Assembly: GCA_020636325.1 (NCBI GenBank)
Contig: JACJYC010000016.1
Location: 107,198 to 171,197, forward strand
Origin: Lewinellaceae bacterium
GTDB lineage: Bacteria; Bacteroidota; Bacteroidia; Chitinophagales; Saprospiraceae
DNA: 64,000 nt
Direction of reading: 5' to 3'
Below the pieces are notes generated by a model that was not told the DNA's origin, did not search any database, and saw only the letters and a program-made list of their open reading frames with translations. This document shows, in pieces, positions 43,601 through 54,800 of this stretch. Each line of letters opens with the position of its first letter. The stretch's first letter is position 1. Position numbers and translations under genes: made by a program.

Positions 43601-46600
43601 CGCCAGCGGCAACGCTTCGGGTTCAGTATCCCTGGATCTGGATGCAGGTGATATCCTGATCATCGTACTGCAGGTGGACGGCCTGGCTCCGTTCGGCGCT
43701 ACGGCATCGGTTACCAACTTTGCATACGACATCTCGGGTGCACCGGATGCCAACTTCACGACGTGCTGGGGTACGGTAACGGCAGAAGACAAGACGCCGC
43801 CGATCGTAGCCTGCCCGCCGAACATCAACTCGATTACGGTAAACAAGAGCGTTCAATTGTTGAGCGGCGCATTGGCGAACACCGATCCGACGCTTGATCC
43901 GAACAACTACTCCTGCCTGCTGGACGCATTCAACCCGCCGGCCGGTATCCACCGCTATGACCTGTATACGTTCACGGTCAGCAAAGCTGATGTGTATACG
44001 TTCCTGATGCAATCTGCTTGGGGTGACGGTCTGTCCGCCCTGTACCAAGGCGGCTTTAACCCGGCCAACCCTTGCGAGAACATCATCATGAGCTCTGACG
44101 ACAACCTGAGCAACTCGCCTTACGGGGTATTCGAACCGGCAGCTCGTCTGGCGCTTCCGTTGATCCCGGGCAAGACGTATACCCTGTATACCTCCAGCTG
44201 GCCTGCCAACCAGACGGGTAACTATACCTGGCACATCTTCTCCGACAACGGCGGCAAGATCAACGGCCTGGCTTCGACGACCGAAGCCCTGACGTTCGAC
44301 CTGCTGTGCTCGGATGTAGACCACATCTATAACAACGACAACAGCTGGGTATACACCGGTCTGGCTACGCCGATCGACAACTGCTCCGCTACCATCGTTG
44401 ATGTAACAGACGTATTGTCGCAAGTAGGCGACTGCGGCCCGATCCTGATCAACCGTACGTATAAAGTAGAAGATATCGCCGGTAACAAAGCTTCCTGCAC
44501 GCAGGAGATCCGTTTCCGCCGCCCGAACCTGGGCGATATCGTTCTGCCGTCGTTCACCTCGATCGTGGAATGCGACGAAGGTTATCCGGTAGACGCCAAC
44601 GGCCATCCGGCGCCGAGCCTGACGGGCTATCCGTTCATCTCGACCGCCTTCGGTATCTTTGACCTGAACCAATCGTACTGCAACGTAGGTGCATCGTATG
44701 TTGACCAGACGCCGATCGTAGTTTGCCAGGGCGCGTACAAAGTACTGCGTCAGTGGACGGTGATCGACTGGTGCCAGCCGGGCAGCAGCTTCTTCTTCAA
44801 TCAGATCATCAAAGTGGGCGACTTCACCGGTCCTCAGATCGTGCTGCCTACGTTTGACTATGACTGGAACGGCGAACCGGACATCATGACGGTCTCCACC
44901 GGTCCGTTCGACTGCTCGGCCAGCTTCCCGGTACCGGCAGTAGAAGTATCTGACGTTTGTTCACCGAACGGCACGACCGTAACCAAGTTCATCATTCCGC
45001 AAGGCTCGACCGACCCGGATGATTATATCTATCCGACGCAAAACGGCTTCTTCGTTGGTATTCCGCTGGGTTGCCATACGATCCGTTACATTGCTGAAGA
45101 CGGTTGCGGTAACGAAACTACTGCTGACCTTCCGTTCAGCGTACAGGATCTGGTAGAACCGATCGCAGTATGCGACGACGATCTGCACATCTCCATCGGC
45201 GGCCAGGGCTACGCCCGCGTCTATGCAGCTGACATCGACGAAGGCAGCTCCGACAACTGCGGCCCGATCCGCATCGAGGTTCGCCGCCAGTATACGCTCA
45301 ATCCTGAGACTTGCGCTGACGTACCTGATTACTACTCGCCGTGGGGCCCGTATATCGACATCACCTGCTGCGACGTGAACTCGACGGTTCGCATCGAACT
45401 GCGCGTATGGGACGACCGCAACGGCGACGGCATTGCCGGCAACGCTATTCCGGTGACGTTCTGCGACGGCTCGACCAAAGTGGTTGAGGACAACAAGAAC
45501 ATCTGCTGGCTGGATGTACTGGTAGAGGACAAAGTTCCGCCTTTCTGTACGCCGCCTCACGCAGTGACGCTGACTTGCGTTGACGTTCCTTACGATCTGG
45601 ATCCGCAGAACGAGGAACTGATGAACGGCTACTTCGGTGAAGCTACGGGCGTAGACAACTGCCCGGGTGTAACGGTAGGTACGGTGAGCGTAACCGACGG
45701 ACGCAATGACTGCGGCTTCGGCACGATCATCCGCCGCTTCCGCGCCACGGACGCCAAAGGGTTGAACTCGACGAACACCTGCCAGCAGGTGATCACGGTG
45801 ACCGAACTGCACAACTACGAGATCCGCTTCCCGAAAGATGCCCAAGCCATCTGCGGTGAGCCGAATCCTGATACGATCCTGACCAATGAAATTGGTTGCG
45901 ATATCCTGTCCGTCAACGTACACGACGACAAGTACACGGCCGACGCCGACGAGTGCTACAAGATCCTGCGCCGCTACCGGGTAATCAACTGGTGCGAGTG
46001 GGACGGCATCAGCACGCCGATCGTGATCAGCCGCGATGAGGACTGCGACAACAACCCCGGCGACGAAGCCGTATGGGTAATGGTTCGTCCGAACGGTGTA
46101 ACGTATGTTGACCGCGACAACAACGAGAACAACAACAACCCGCCTGTGGGCACGAGCCGTTGCACGAGCTTACCGAAGCCGAACGGCCACTGGGCACGCA
46201 GCACGATCAACACGGAACTGACCAGCGTAGGTCACTGGGAATACACCCAGGTGATCAAGGTATACGACAACATCGATCCGGTGGTGACGTATGAAAGCGG
46301 CGAGTTCTGCAGCTATGACAACGTAGATTGCGACGGCGAAGTAGAGATCCCGGTAACGGTAGACGAGACCTGCTCGCCTGACGGACTGGAGATCCGCGTA
46401 TGGCTGGATGCATTTGCAGACGGCGTACTGGACGGTGAGATCACGGCAAGCGCCCTGAGCGGTTCTTACCCGAACTACACGATCAGCGGCACGTTCCCGA
46501 TCGGCCACCACAGCTTTGCGGTGACGGTACGCGACGGTTGCGAAAACCAGACGGGTGTGAACATTCCGTTCGACGTAGTAGACTGCAAGGCGCCGACGCC

Positions 46601-48149
46601 GATCTGTATCAACGGCCTGGCTGTTGAGCTGATGCCGGTGATCCCGGCAGCTGACGCTGACGGTGATGGTGACGATGACAACTGCGCCATGGCAGTATGG
46701 GCGGTAGACTTCATCGCCAGCCCGATCACGGATTGCACGCCGCCGATCAAATACTCGATCAACCGGGTAGGCGAGGCAGCAGACATCGACGCAACGGGCC
46801 TGATCATGACGCAGGACGATCCTGAGACGCTGGTGGTAGAGATCCACGCATGGGACGGCGCGGGCAACCACGACTACTGCGAGACCTATGTACTGGTTCA
46901 GAACAACCAGGGTCTGTGCGGAACGGGTGGCAACGGCTCGATCTCCGGTGTGATCGAAACGGAAACCAGCCAATCGGTTGAAGGTGTAGAAACCAACCTG
47001 AGCGGCAACGCAATCGAGCAGATGATGACCGGCAACAACGGTACTTATCAGTTCGCAGGTCTGCAAACGGACTATGACTATTCGGTAACGCCGCACCTGG
47101 ATGCCAACCCGCTGAACGGTGTATCTACGTTCGACCTGGTATTGCTGGCCAAGCACATCCTGGGCGTACAGTTGCTGGACAGCCCGTACAAGATGATCGC
47201 AGCTGACGTTAACAACTCGAAGAGCATTTCGACGCTGGATGCTATCCAGCTGCGGAAGCTGATCCTGAACATCGACACGCAATTCTCGAACAACACGAGC
47301 TGGCGTTTCGTACCGCAGAACTACGCATTCCCCGTACCGTCGAACCCATGGTTTGAGACCTTCCCAGAAGTGATCAACATCAACGACTTGCCGGGTGAAA
47401 TGGTAGATCAGGACTTCGTAGGCGTTAAGATCGGCGACCTGAACGGCAGCGTACAGGCCAACGCACTGAGCGCAGAAGACCGCAACCTGGAAGGCGTGTT
47501 CAACCTGAACGTAGCGGACATCGCTATGAAGGCGGGCAACGAATACCGGGTAGCGTTCACGGCTCCGGAGATCGAGAAGATCCAGGGCTACCAGCTGACG
47601 CTGAGCCTGAACACGGAAGCGGCAGAAGTCGTAGACATGGTTTACGGCGTAGCTGCTGAAGAGAACTTCGGCATGCGTTTCGTGAAGGACGGCATGATCA
47701 CGACGAGCTGGAACGGAGAAGCCAAAGCTGGCGACGAACTGTTCAGCCTGGTGATCCGCGCCACGACTGACGCACAACTGAGCGACGTACTGGGCGTGAG
47801 CAGCCGCTACACGGTAGCAGAGGCTTATGACCTGAACGACGCGACGAAAGACGTAGCGATCAACTTCACCAGCGGTGTAGTTGCAACGGCAGGCTTCGAG
47901 CTGTATCAGAACACGCCGAACCCATTCAAGGCTTCGACGCAGATCGGCTTCAACCTTCCGGAAGCAGCGCAGGTAACGCTGACGATCCAGGATGCAACGG
48001 GTAAGGTAGTACGTTTGGTAAGGGAAGACTTGGGCAAAGGTCAGCACAACCTGACTGTAGACCGGGGCAACCTGCCGGCAGGCGTACTGTACTACACGGT
48101 ATCCACGGACAAGTACACGGCAACGAAGAAGATGATCGTTGTTGAATAA
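40659..48149 (+). CDS. Giant HYR/Ig-like surface protein, copy 2
   Basis: 2,496 residues with the same domain order as copy 1. Differences from copy 1 cluster in patches: the signal/FN3 region (residues 1-65), about 143-215, about 425-460, about 715-790, and most of about 860-1565. Copy 2 is the most divergent of the three in the last region, for example TVTKFIIPQGSTDPDDY where copies 1 and 3 read TTEAYIIPEGSTDPDDY. From about residue 1570 to the end it appears identical to the other copies, including the dockerin-like, cohesin-like and type A sorting modules. It has its own promoter and terminator. Confidence 0.9.
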   Translation: MGKTNFTFVYPGWTKAFGLMLAAILWAGLQSASAQCNPLTAVSASGITDDAATITWTSANGDPDHAYQLILRQEADNDGLGDGPWAFISDVYYPNGGGPLSYTFTGLVPSAWHQVCVREFCDDDQGVTSFLCTTFQTYATPFTKFTSTVNRPSCPFVSPGYVANGNFTITVQNGSCTGTYTVNATPVAGSGPQGSTPPLTTITTYIGFPQGNFFFGNAGAGQYTVTVTETSGCNFAPGVNPMSMTVTVQDGIDVTAPLIYLQDWFGNIVADTDGGSPVGSAFNKGTVTVPEGECGFEEKYWVFGTDNCDDVLLAANSFSASAVTTPATINPGTQASIVNTPNGLYGVTIHWSTGSSTVTVTGKDASNNTASVTVTANVPDNVDPVVTILGNTQVTIPVCATSVSAIYSVQVDDNCDQAAVNFNNLVFNDGAATSVINFTGNNYREFVVTFPSAGNYLVSASYTDAYGNVGFLDIVIQVQQAAANQPPVVIAADANHNIPSCLDADLFCYSFQVTDDCEDINPALLTFNSGGSGLTITYTDVDNANNTAFFEACGNVAPGGYIFTINYNGTVVQPLVNVVQDAPAGAVVTMPGNLNFTIPVCQPGLETTFAIQIHDDCDSGADIAGAAQFFLGATEIFPSFVNAANDHQAYFEFTETLTAANNGDLLAATYTDGNGILTATDALITVTAQPDNWAPIVVYPSQDINVTLDPCEEGPALVFFEVTATDNCSGELFFSNTPASAANPSWNLSASPVSGLGGVVFTGIGGQTIALAADPGSYQIIIRAVDAAGNVRQEDFFVNVFQAPKPVDNLSCLSHINATLNGNCQFELKATNLLTGNFGCLTNDDFTVTVADSNPSNGPIVDGPGTYQYTISLGGSGLSGTGFTGPFAPGSWTLSTSDPANSVNFNGNTLNFASPGDPATTSTASAAIQMPGTGTVSFNWTFHTNEFPGGALFELFGYIINTNGVMTQTILASDGTVGTVDASGNASGSVSLDLDAGDILIIVLQVDGLAPFGATASVTNFAYDISGAPDANFTTCWGTVTAEDKTPPIVACPPNINSITVNKSVQLLSGALANTDPTLDPNNYSCLLDAFNPPAGIHRYDLYTFTVSKADVYTFLMQSAWGDGLSALYQGGFNPANPCENIIMSSDDNLSNSPYGVFEPAARLALPLIPGKTYTLYTSSWPANQTGNYTWHIFSDNGGKINGLASTTEALTFDLLCSDVDHIYNNDNSWVYTGLATPIDNCSATIVDVTDVLSQVGDCGPILINRTYKVEDIAGNKASCTQEIRFRRPNLGDIVLPSFTSIVECDEGYPVDANGHPAPSLTGYPFISTAFGIFDLNQSYCNVGASYVDQTPIVVCQGAYKVLRQWTVIDWCQPGSSFFFNQIIKVGDFTGPQIVLPTFDYDWNGEPDIMTVSTGPFDCSASFPVPAVEVSDVCSPNGTTVTKFIIPQGSTDPDDYIYPTQNGFFVGIPLGCHTIRYIAEDGCGNETTADLPFSVQDLVEPIAVCDDDLHISIGGQGYARVYAADIDEGSSDNCGPIRIEVRRQYTLNPETCADVPDYYSPWGPYIDITCCDVNSTVRIELRVWDDRNGDGIAGNAIPVTFCDGSTKVVEDNKNICWLDVLVEDKVPPFCTPPHAVTLTCVDVPYDLDPQNEELMNGYFGEATGVDNCPGVTVGTVSVTDGRNDCGFGTIIRRFRATDAKGLNSTNTCQQVITVTELHNYEIRFPKDAQAICGEPNPDTILTNEIGCDILSVNVHDDKYTADADECYKILRRYRVINWCEWDGISTPIVISRDEDCDNNPGDEAVWVMVRPNGVTYVDRDNNENNNNPPVGTSRCTSLPKPNGHWARSTINTELTSVGHWEYTQVIKVYDNIDPVVTYESGEFCSYDNVDCDGEVEIPVTVDETCSPDGLEIRVWLDAFADGVLDGEITASALSGSYPNYTISGTFPIGHHSFAVTVRDGCENQTGVNIPFDVVDCKAPTPICINGLAVELMPVIPAADADGDGDDDNCAMAVWAVDFIASPITDCTPPIKYSINRVGEAADIDATGLIMTQDDPETLVVEIHAWDGAGNHDYCETYVLVQNNQGLCGTGGNGSISGVIETETSQSVEGVETNLSGNAIEQMMTGNNGTYQFAGLQTDYDYSVTPHLDANPLNGVSTFDLVLLAKHILGVQLLDSPYKMIAADVNNSKSISTLDAIQLRKLILNIDTQFSNNTSWRFVPQNYAFPVPSNPWFETFPEVININDLPGEMVDQDFVGVKIGDLNGSVQANALSAEDRNLEGVFNLNVADIAMKAGNEYRVAFTAPEIEKIQGYQLTLSLNTEAAEVVDMVYGVAAEENFGMRFVKDGMITTSWNGEAKAGDELFSLVIRATTDAQLSDVLGVSSRYTVAEAYDLNDATKDVAINFTSGVVATAGFELYQNTPNPFKASTQIGFNLPEAAQVTLTIQDATGKVVRLVREDLGKGQHNLTVDRGNLPAGVLYYTVSTDKYTATKKMIVVE

Positions 48150-48261
48150 CCTTGGACTTTAGTCCGAGGACCACACCCTGCCCCGGGCTTCCCAGCCCGG
48201 GGCAGGCATCAAAAGAGCGGCCATAATGCGCAACAGCGCGTTATGGCCGCTCTCCTTTTTT
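48150..48261 (+). terminator. Triple hairpin terminator after copy 2
   Basis: Identical in sequence to the copy 1 terminator set, 8,175 bases further on: three stems, the last one (48214-48253) followed by six T residues. Confidence 0.92.
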
Positions 48262-48332
48262 ACAGAATTTATTAAAAATCAAACACTTGTGTTTGGATTA
48301 AAACTTTATTGAAAATTTTTTTTTTAAAGGGC

Positions 48333-48364
48333 TTGTTTTTGTAAATGGAATTGCGCTACATTTG
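48333..48364 (+). promoter_or_regulatory. Promoter of giant HYR protein copy 3
   Basis: TTG-N21-TACATTTG, identical to the copy 2 promoter. Confidence 0.65.
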
Positions 48365-48833
48365 TAAAGTTTTTACGAAATCATTATCCCATGACGAAAA
48401 AAAAGGTACGCCCTTTGAAGCCTTTCTATTGTGTTTTATCACCTGTAACATATCGAGAGAAATCTCTTTTTTTTATCCCTGAAAGTTATTAAATCACGTT
48501 CTGGTCAACTTGCTTGCTTGGCCCAGGGCTTTTGTTGTATTAGTCAATCACGACCTAATAATACAACTGCGCAACGGCGCGGTGAAGTTTTTGACACTGT
48601 GGCAAAAATTCGTTTTCACACATGATCATACCGGGCTTTTGTCCGGAAAAATGATCCGACGACCTGATTTTTATCCTTATAGATACGGGAGTAATGACCC
48701 GAAAAAAAAGTTTAAAAAATTGAAGCTGCAAACTTCTTAAAACAAAGTCCAAAGCGTCAGTTCTTTTAAATTCTGTCGGCTTTTAGTAATCTCTAATTAT
48801 TTATTAATCAATTCATTAACAAATTGTAATCTT
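48365..48833 (+). other. Long 5' leader of copy 3
   Basis: Appears identical to the copy 2 leader over its whole length, including the GTTGTATTA hairpin and the GCGCAACGGCG block. No separate gene is supported. Confidence 0.45.
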
Positions 48834-51800
48834 ATGGGAAAAACGAATTTTACTTTCGTTTACCCGGGATGGACAAAAGCATTCGGCCTAATGCTTGCGG
48901 CTATCCTATGGGCGGGGTTGCAAAGTGCATCAGCACAATGTAATCCTTTAACTGCTGTTTCTGCATCCGGTATTACCGACGACGCAGCGACGATCACCTG
49001 GACGTCTGCCAACGGCGACCCAGATCATGCCTACCAGCTGATCCTTCGGCAAGAAGCCGATAACGACGGCTTGGGCGACGGCCCCTGGGCTTTCATCTCC
49101 GACGTTTACTATCCGAACGGCGGCGGCCCACTGAGCTACACCTTCACCGGCTTGGTTCCCAGCGCCTGGCATCAGGTATGCGTTCGGGAATTCTGCGACG
49201 ACGACCAGGGGGTAACCTCCTTCCTGTGCACGACGTTCCAGACCTACGCTACGCCGTTCAGCAAATGGATCGAGGACGTCAACCGGCCTTCCTGTCCGTT
49301 TGTGAGCCCGGGGTATGTTGCCAACGGGGACTTCACCATTGAAGTTCAGGACGGCAGCTGCACGGGCACTTACACCGTTAGCGCTACGCCTATAGCCGGC
49401 TCCGGCCCGCTGGGCTCTACGCCTCCGTTTACCACTATCACGACCTACATCGGTTTCCCTGACGGCCAGTTCTTCTTCGGCAATGCCGGCGCCGGTCAGT
49501 ATACCGTAACGGTGACAGAGACCAGCGGTTGCAACTTTGCTCCGGGCGTCAACCCGATGAGCATCACGGTAACGGTACAGGACGGTATCGACGTAACAGC
49601 TCCCCTGATCTACCTTCAGGACTGGTTCGGTAACATCGTAGCGGATACGGACGGCGGCTCGCCGGTTGGTTCCGCTTTCAATAAAGGCTCCGTTACGGTA
49701 CCGGAAGGCGAATGCGGCTTCGAAGAAAAATACTGGGTATTCGGCACGGACAACTGTGACGACGTATTGCTGGCTGAAAACAGCTTCTCTGCTTCTGCAG
49801 TTACGACGCCTGCCACGATCAACCCGGGCACGCAGGCCAGCATCGTAAACACGCCCAACGGCTTGTACGGTGTGACCATCCACTGGAGCACCGGTTCCAG
49901 CACGGTAACGGTAACGGGCAAAGACGCCAGCAACAATACGGCCAGCGTAACGGTAACGGCTAACGTTCCGGACAACGTTGATCCGGTGGTGACGATCCTG
50001 GGCAACACGCAAGTGACGATCCCGGTTTGCGCTACCTCCGTATCCGCGATCTACTCCATCCAGGTGGACGACAACTGCGATCAGGCAGCTGTTAACTTCA
50101 ACAACCTGGTGCCGAGCTTCGGCGGTGCAACGGGTGTGCTTAACTTCACGGGCAACAACTACCGCGAGTACATTGTAACGTTCCCGAGCGCAGGCAACTA
50201 CCTGTTCTCCGCTTCCTATACAGACGCTTACGGCAACGTCGGCTTCCTGGATATCGTTATTCAGGTACAGCAGGCAGCGGCCAACCAGCCTCCTGTAGTA
50301 ATCGCAGCTGATGCCAACCACAACATTCCTTCTTGCCTGGATGCAGACCTGTTCTGCTACTCCTTCCAGGTAACGGATGACTGCGAAGACATCAACCCTG
50401 CCCTGCTGACGTTTAACAGCGGCGGTTCGGGCCTGACGATCACCTATACGGACGTTGACAACGCCAACAACACAGCCTTCTTCGAAGCATGCGGCAACGT
50501 AGCTCCGGGCGGGTATATCTTTACGATCAACTACAACGGTACGGTAGTCCAACCGCTGGTGAACGTTGTACAGGATGCACCTGCAGGCGCAGTAGTGACC
50601 ATGCCGGGCAACCTGAACTTCACCATTCCGGTCTGCCAGCCGGGTCTGGAAACGACGTTTGCCATCCAGATCCACGATGATTGCGACTCAGGTGCGGATA
50701 TCGCCGGCGCGGCTCAGTTCTTCCTGGGCGCCACGGAGATCTTCCCGAGCTTTGTAAACGCAGCCAACGACCACCAGGCTTACTTCGAATTCACCGAAAC
50801 GCTGACGGCTGCCGACAATGGCAACCTGCTGGCAGCAACCTATACGGACGGCGACGGCATCCTGACGGCTACCGACGCTTTGATCACGGTAACGGATCAG
50901 CCCGACAACTGGGCTCCGATCGTGGTTTATCCTTCACAGGACATCAACGTAACGCTGGATCCGTGCGAAGAAGGCCCGGCAGTGATCTTCTTCGAAGTCA
51001 CCGCTACGGACAACTGCAGCGGCGAACTGGCATTCTCTACTACTCCCGCATCGGCTTCTAACCCGAGCTGGAACCTGGCTGCCTCGCCTGTAACGGGCAT
51101 CGGCGGCATCGTATTCGCCGGCATCGGCGGCGCTACCGTAACCACGGTAGCCGATCCGGGCTCCTATCAGATCGTGATCACGGCAGTTGACGCAGCGGGC
51201 AACGTACGCCAGGAAGACTTCTTCATCACGGTGACGCAGGCTCCTCGTCCGGTAGACAACCTGTCGTGCCTCAGCCAGATCAACGCTACGCTGAACGGCA
51301 ACTGCCAGTTCGAACTGAAAGCTTCCAACATCCTGACGGGCAACTTCGGCTGTCTGACGGATGCCGATTTTGAGATCGAAGTAGCGGACGGCAACCCGTC
51401 CAACGGCGGGATCATCGACGGCCCGGGTACGTACCAGTATTCGATTTCACTGGTAACGCCGGACCCGACGGTAGGCTTCACGGGCGATTTCGCACCGGCC
51501 AACTGGGCGTACCTGATCCAGAACAACGGCTCGATCAGCTTCAACGGCACGAACACGGCTGTAACGATCACGGGCCCTGACGGAGCTTTCTGCCTGGGTT
51601 GCGAAGCTTCGATGAACATCGCCATGCCGGGCGCCGGTACGGTGAGCTTCGACTATGACTGGACGAACCTGGATATCGCCTTCGGACCGTTCTACGACGC
51701 GTTCATCGCGCTGGTGAACTCCAACGGTACGATCACGATCCTGGCCAACACGGACGGACAAGCGGCCGGCTCCGGCACGGTAACGGCTGATGTGCAAGCC

Positions 51801-54800
51801 GGCGATGTGCTGATCATGGGTGTACTGTCAGACGACGGCACCTTCGGCCCCGGCATCGTGACGATAGACAACTTCTCCTTCCAACCGGAAGCAGCCGCGG
51901 GCGTGAACTTCACGACGTGCTGGGGTACGGTAACGGCAGAAGACAAGACGCCGCCGGTGGTAGCCTGCCCGCCGGACATCAACTCGGTGACGGTGAACAA
52001 GAGCGTACAGCTGATCACGGGCGCATTGGCGAACACCGATCCGACGCTTGATCCGAACAACTACTCCTGCCTGCTGGATGCGGCTAACCCGCCTGTAGGC
52101 ATCCACCGCTATGACCTGTATTCGTTCACGGTCAGCAAGACCGATGTGTATACGTTCCTGATGGAATCGGCATGGGGCGACGGCCTTGCAGCGCTGTATC
52201 AGGGCAGCTTTGATCCGACCAATCCATGCGAGAACGTCATCATGAGCTTTGATGATGCGGTGCTGAACGTACCCTACGGTTTGTTTGACCCCGTAGCGCG
52301 CCTGGCGCTGCCGCTGCAAGCCGGCAAGACGTACATCCTGTACACCTCGAGCTGGCCTGCCAACACGACGGGCAACTACACCTGGCACGTATTCGCCGAC
52401 AACGGCGGCAAGATCAACGGCCTGGCTTCGACGACCGAAGCCCTGACGTTCGACCTGCTGTGCTCGGATGTGGACAACATCTACAACAACGACAACAGCT
52501 ACGCCCTGACGGGTCTGGCTACGCCGATCGACAACTGCTCCGCTACGATCATTGATATCACGGACGAACTGACGGAAACAGGCGACTGCGGCCCGATCGT
52601 GATCAACCGTACGTATGAAGTAGAAGACGTAGCAGGCAACACGGCCAGCTGCACGCAGGAGATCCGTTTCCGCCGCCCGACGCTGTTTGACCTGATCCTG
52701 CCGTCGTTCACCTCGATCGTTGAATGCGACGAAGGGTACCCGGTAGACGCCAACGGCCATCCGGCGCCGAGCCTGACGGGCTATCCGTTCATCCAGACGG
52801 CATTCGGGGTATACGACCTGAACCAATCGTACTGCAACCTGGGCGCGTCGTATGTCGACCAGACGCCGATCGTAGTTTGCCAGGGCGCGTACAAAGTACT
52901 GCGTCAGTGGACGGTGATCGACTGGTGCCAGCCGGGCAGCAGCTTCTTCTACAACCAGATCATCAAAGTGGGCGACTTCACCGGTCCTCAGATCGTGCTG
53001 CCTACGTTTGACTATGACTGGAACGGCGAGCCGGACATCATGACGGTCTCCACCGGTCCGTTCGACTGCACGGCCAGCTTCCCGGTACCGGCAGTAGAAG
53101 TATCCGATCTTTGTTCGCCTGACGGCACGACGACTGAAGCCTACATCATTCCGGAAGGCTCCACCGACCCGGATGACTATATCTACCCGACGCCTAACGG
53201 TTTCTTCACGAACATCCCGCTGGGTTGCCACGTGATCCGTTATGTAGCTGAAGACGGCTGCGGTAACTCCACGGTTGCCGACCTTCCGTTCAGCGTACAG
53301 GATCTGGTAGAACCGATCGCAGTATGCGACGACGATCTGCACATCTCCATCGGCGGCCAGGGTTATGCCCGGGTATACGCTGAGGACATCGACGAAGGCA
53401 GCTCCGACAACTGCGGCCCGATCCGCATCGAGGTTCGCCGCCAGTATACGCTGGATCCGGAGACTTGCGAAGACGTACCTGATTTCTACTCGCCGTGGGG
53501 TCCGTATGTGGACATCACCTGCTGCGACGTGAACTCGACGGTTCGCATCGAACTGCGCGTATGGGACGACCGCAACGGCGACGGCATTGCCGGCAACGCT
53601 ATTCCGGTGACGTTCTGCGACGGCTCGACCAAAGTGGTTGAGGACAACAAGAACATCTGCTGGCTGGATGTACTGGTAGAGGACAAAGTTCCGCCTTTCT
53701 GTACGCCGCCTCACGCAGTGACGCTGACTTGCGTTGACGTTCCTTACGATCTGGATCCGCAGAACGAGGAACTGATGAACGGCTACTTCGGTGAAGCTAC
53801 GGGCGTAGACAACTGCCCGGGTGTAACGGTAGGTACGGTGAGCGTAACCGACGGACGCAATGACTGCGGCTTCGGCACGATCATCCGCCGCTTCCGCGCC
53901 ACGGACGCCAAAGGGTTGAACTCGACGAACACCTGCCAGCAGGTGATCACGGTGACCGAACTGCACAACTACGAGATCCGCTTCCCGAAAGATGCCCAAG
54001 CCATCTGCGGTGAGCCGAATCCTGATACGATCCTGACCAATGAAATTGGTTGCGATATCCTGTCCGTCAACGTACACGACGACAAGTACACGGCCGACGC
54101 CGACGAGTGCTACAAGATCCTGCGCCGCTACCGGGTAATCAACTGGTGCGAGTGGGACGGCATCAGCACGCCGATCGTGATCAGCCGCGATGAGGACTGC
54201 GACAACAACCCCGGCGACGAAGCCGTATGGGTAATGGTTCGTCCGAACGGTGTAACGTATGTTGACCGCGACAACAACGAGAACAACAACAACCCGCCTG
54301 TGGGCACGAGCCGTTGCACGAGCTTACCGAAGCCGAACGGCCACTGGGCACGCAGCACGATCAACACGGAACTGACCAGCGTAGGTCACTGGGAATACAC
54401 CCAGGTGATCAAGGTATACGACAACATCGATCCGGTGGTGACGTATGAAAGCGGCGAGTTCTGCAGCTATGACAACGTAGATTGCGACGGCGAAGTAGAG
54501 ATCCCGGTAACGGTAGACGAGACCTGCTCGCCTGACGGACTGGAGATCCGCGTATGGCTGGATGCATTTGCAGACGGCGTACTGGACGGTGAGATCACGG
54601 CAAGCGCCCTGAGCGGTTCTTACCCGAACTACACGATCAGCGGCACGTTCCCGATCGGCCACCACAGCTTTGCGGTGACGGTACGCGACGGTTGCGAAAA
54701 CCAGACGGGTGTGAACATTCCGTTCGACGTAGTAGACTGCAAGGCGCCGACGCCGATCTGTATCAACGGCCTGGCTGTTGAGCTGATGCCGGTGATCCCG

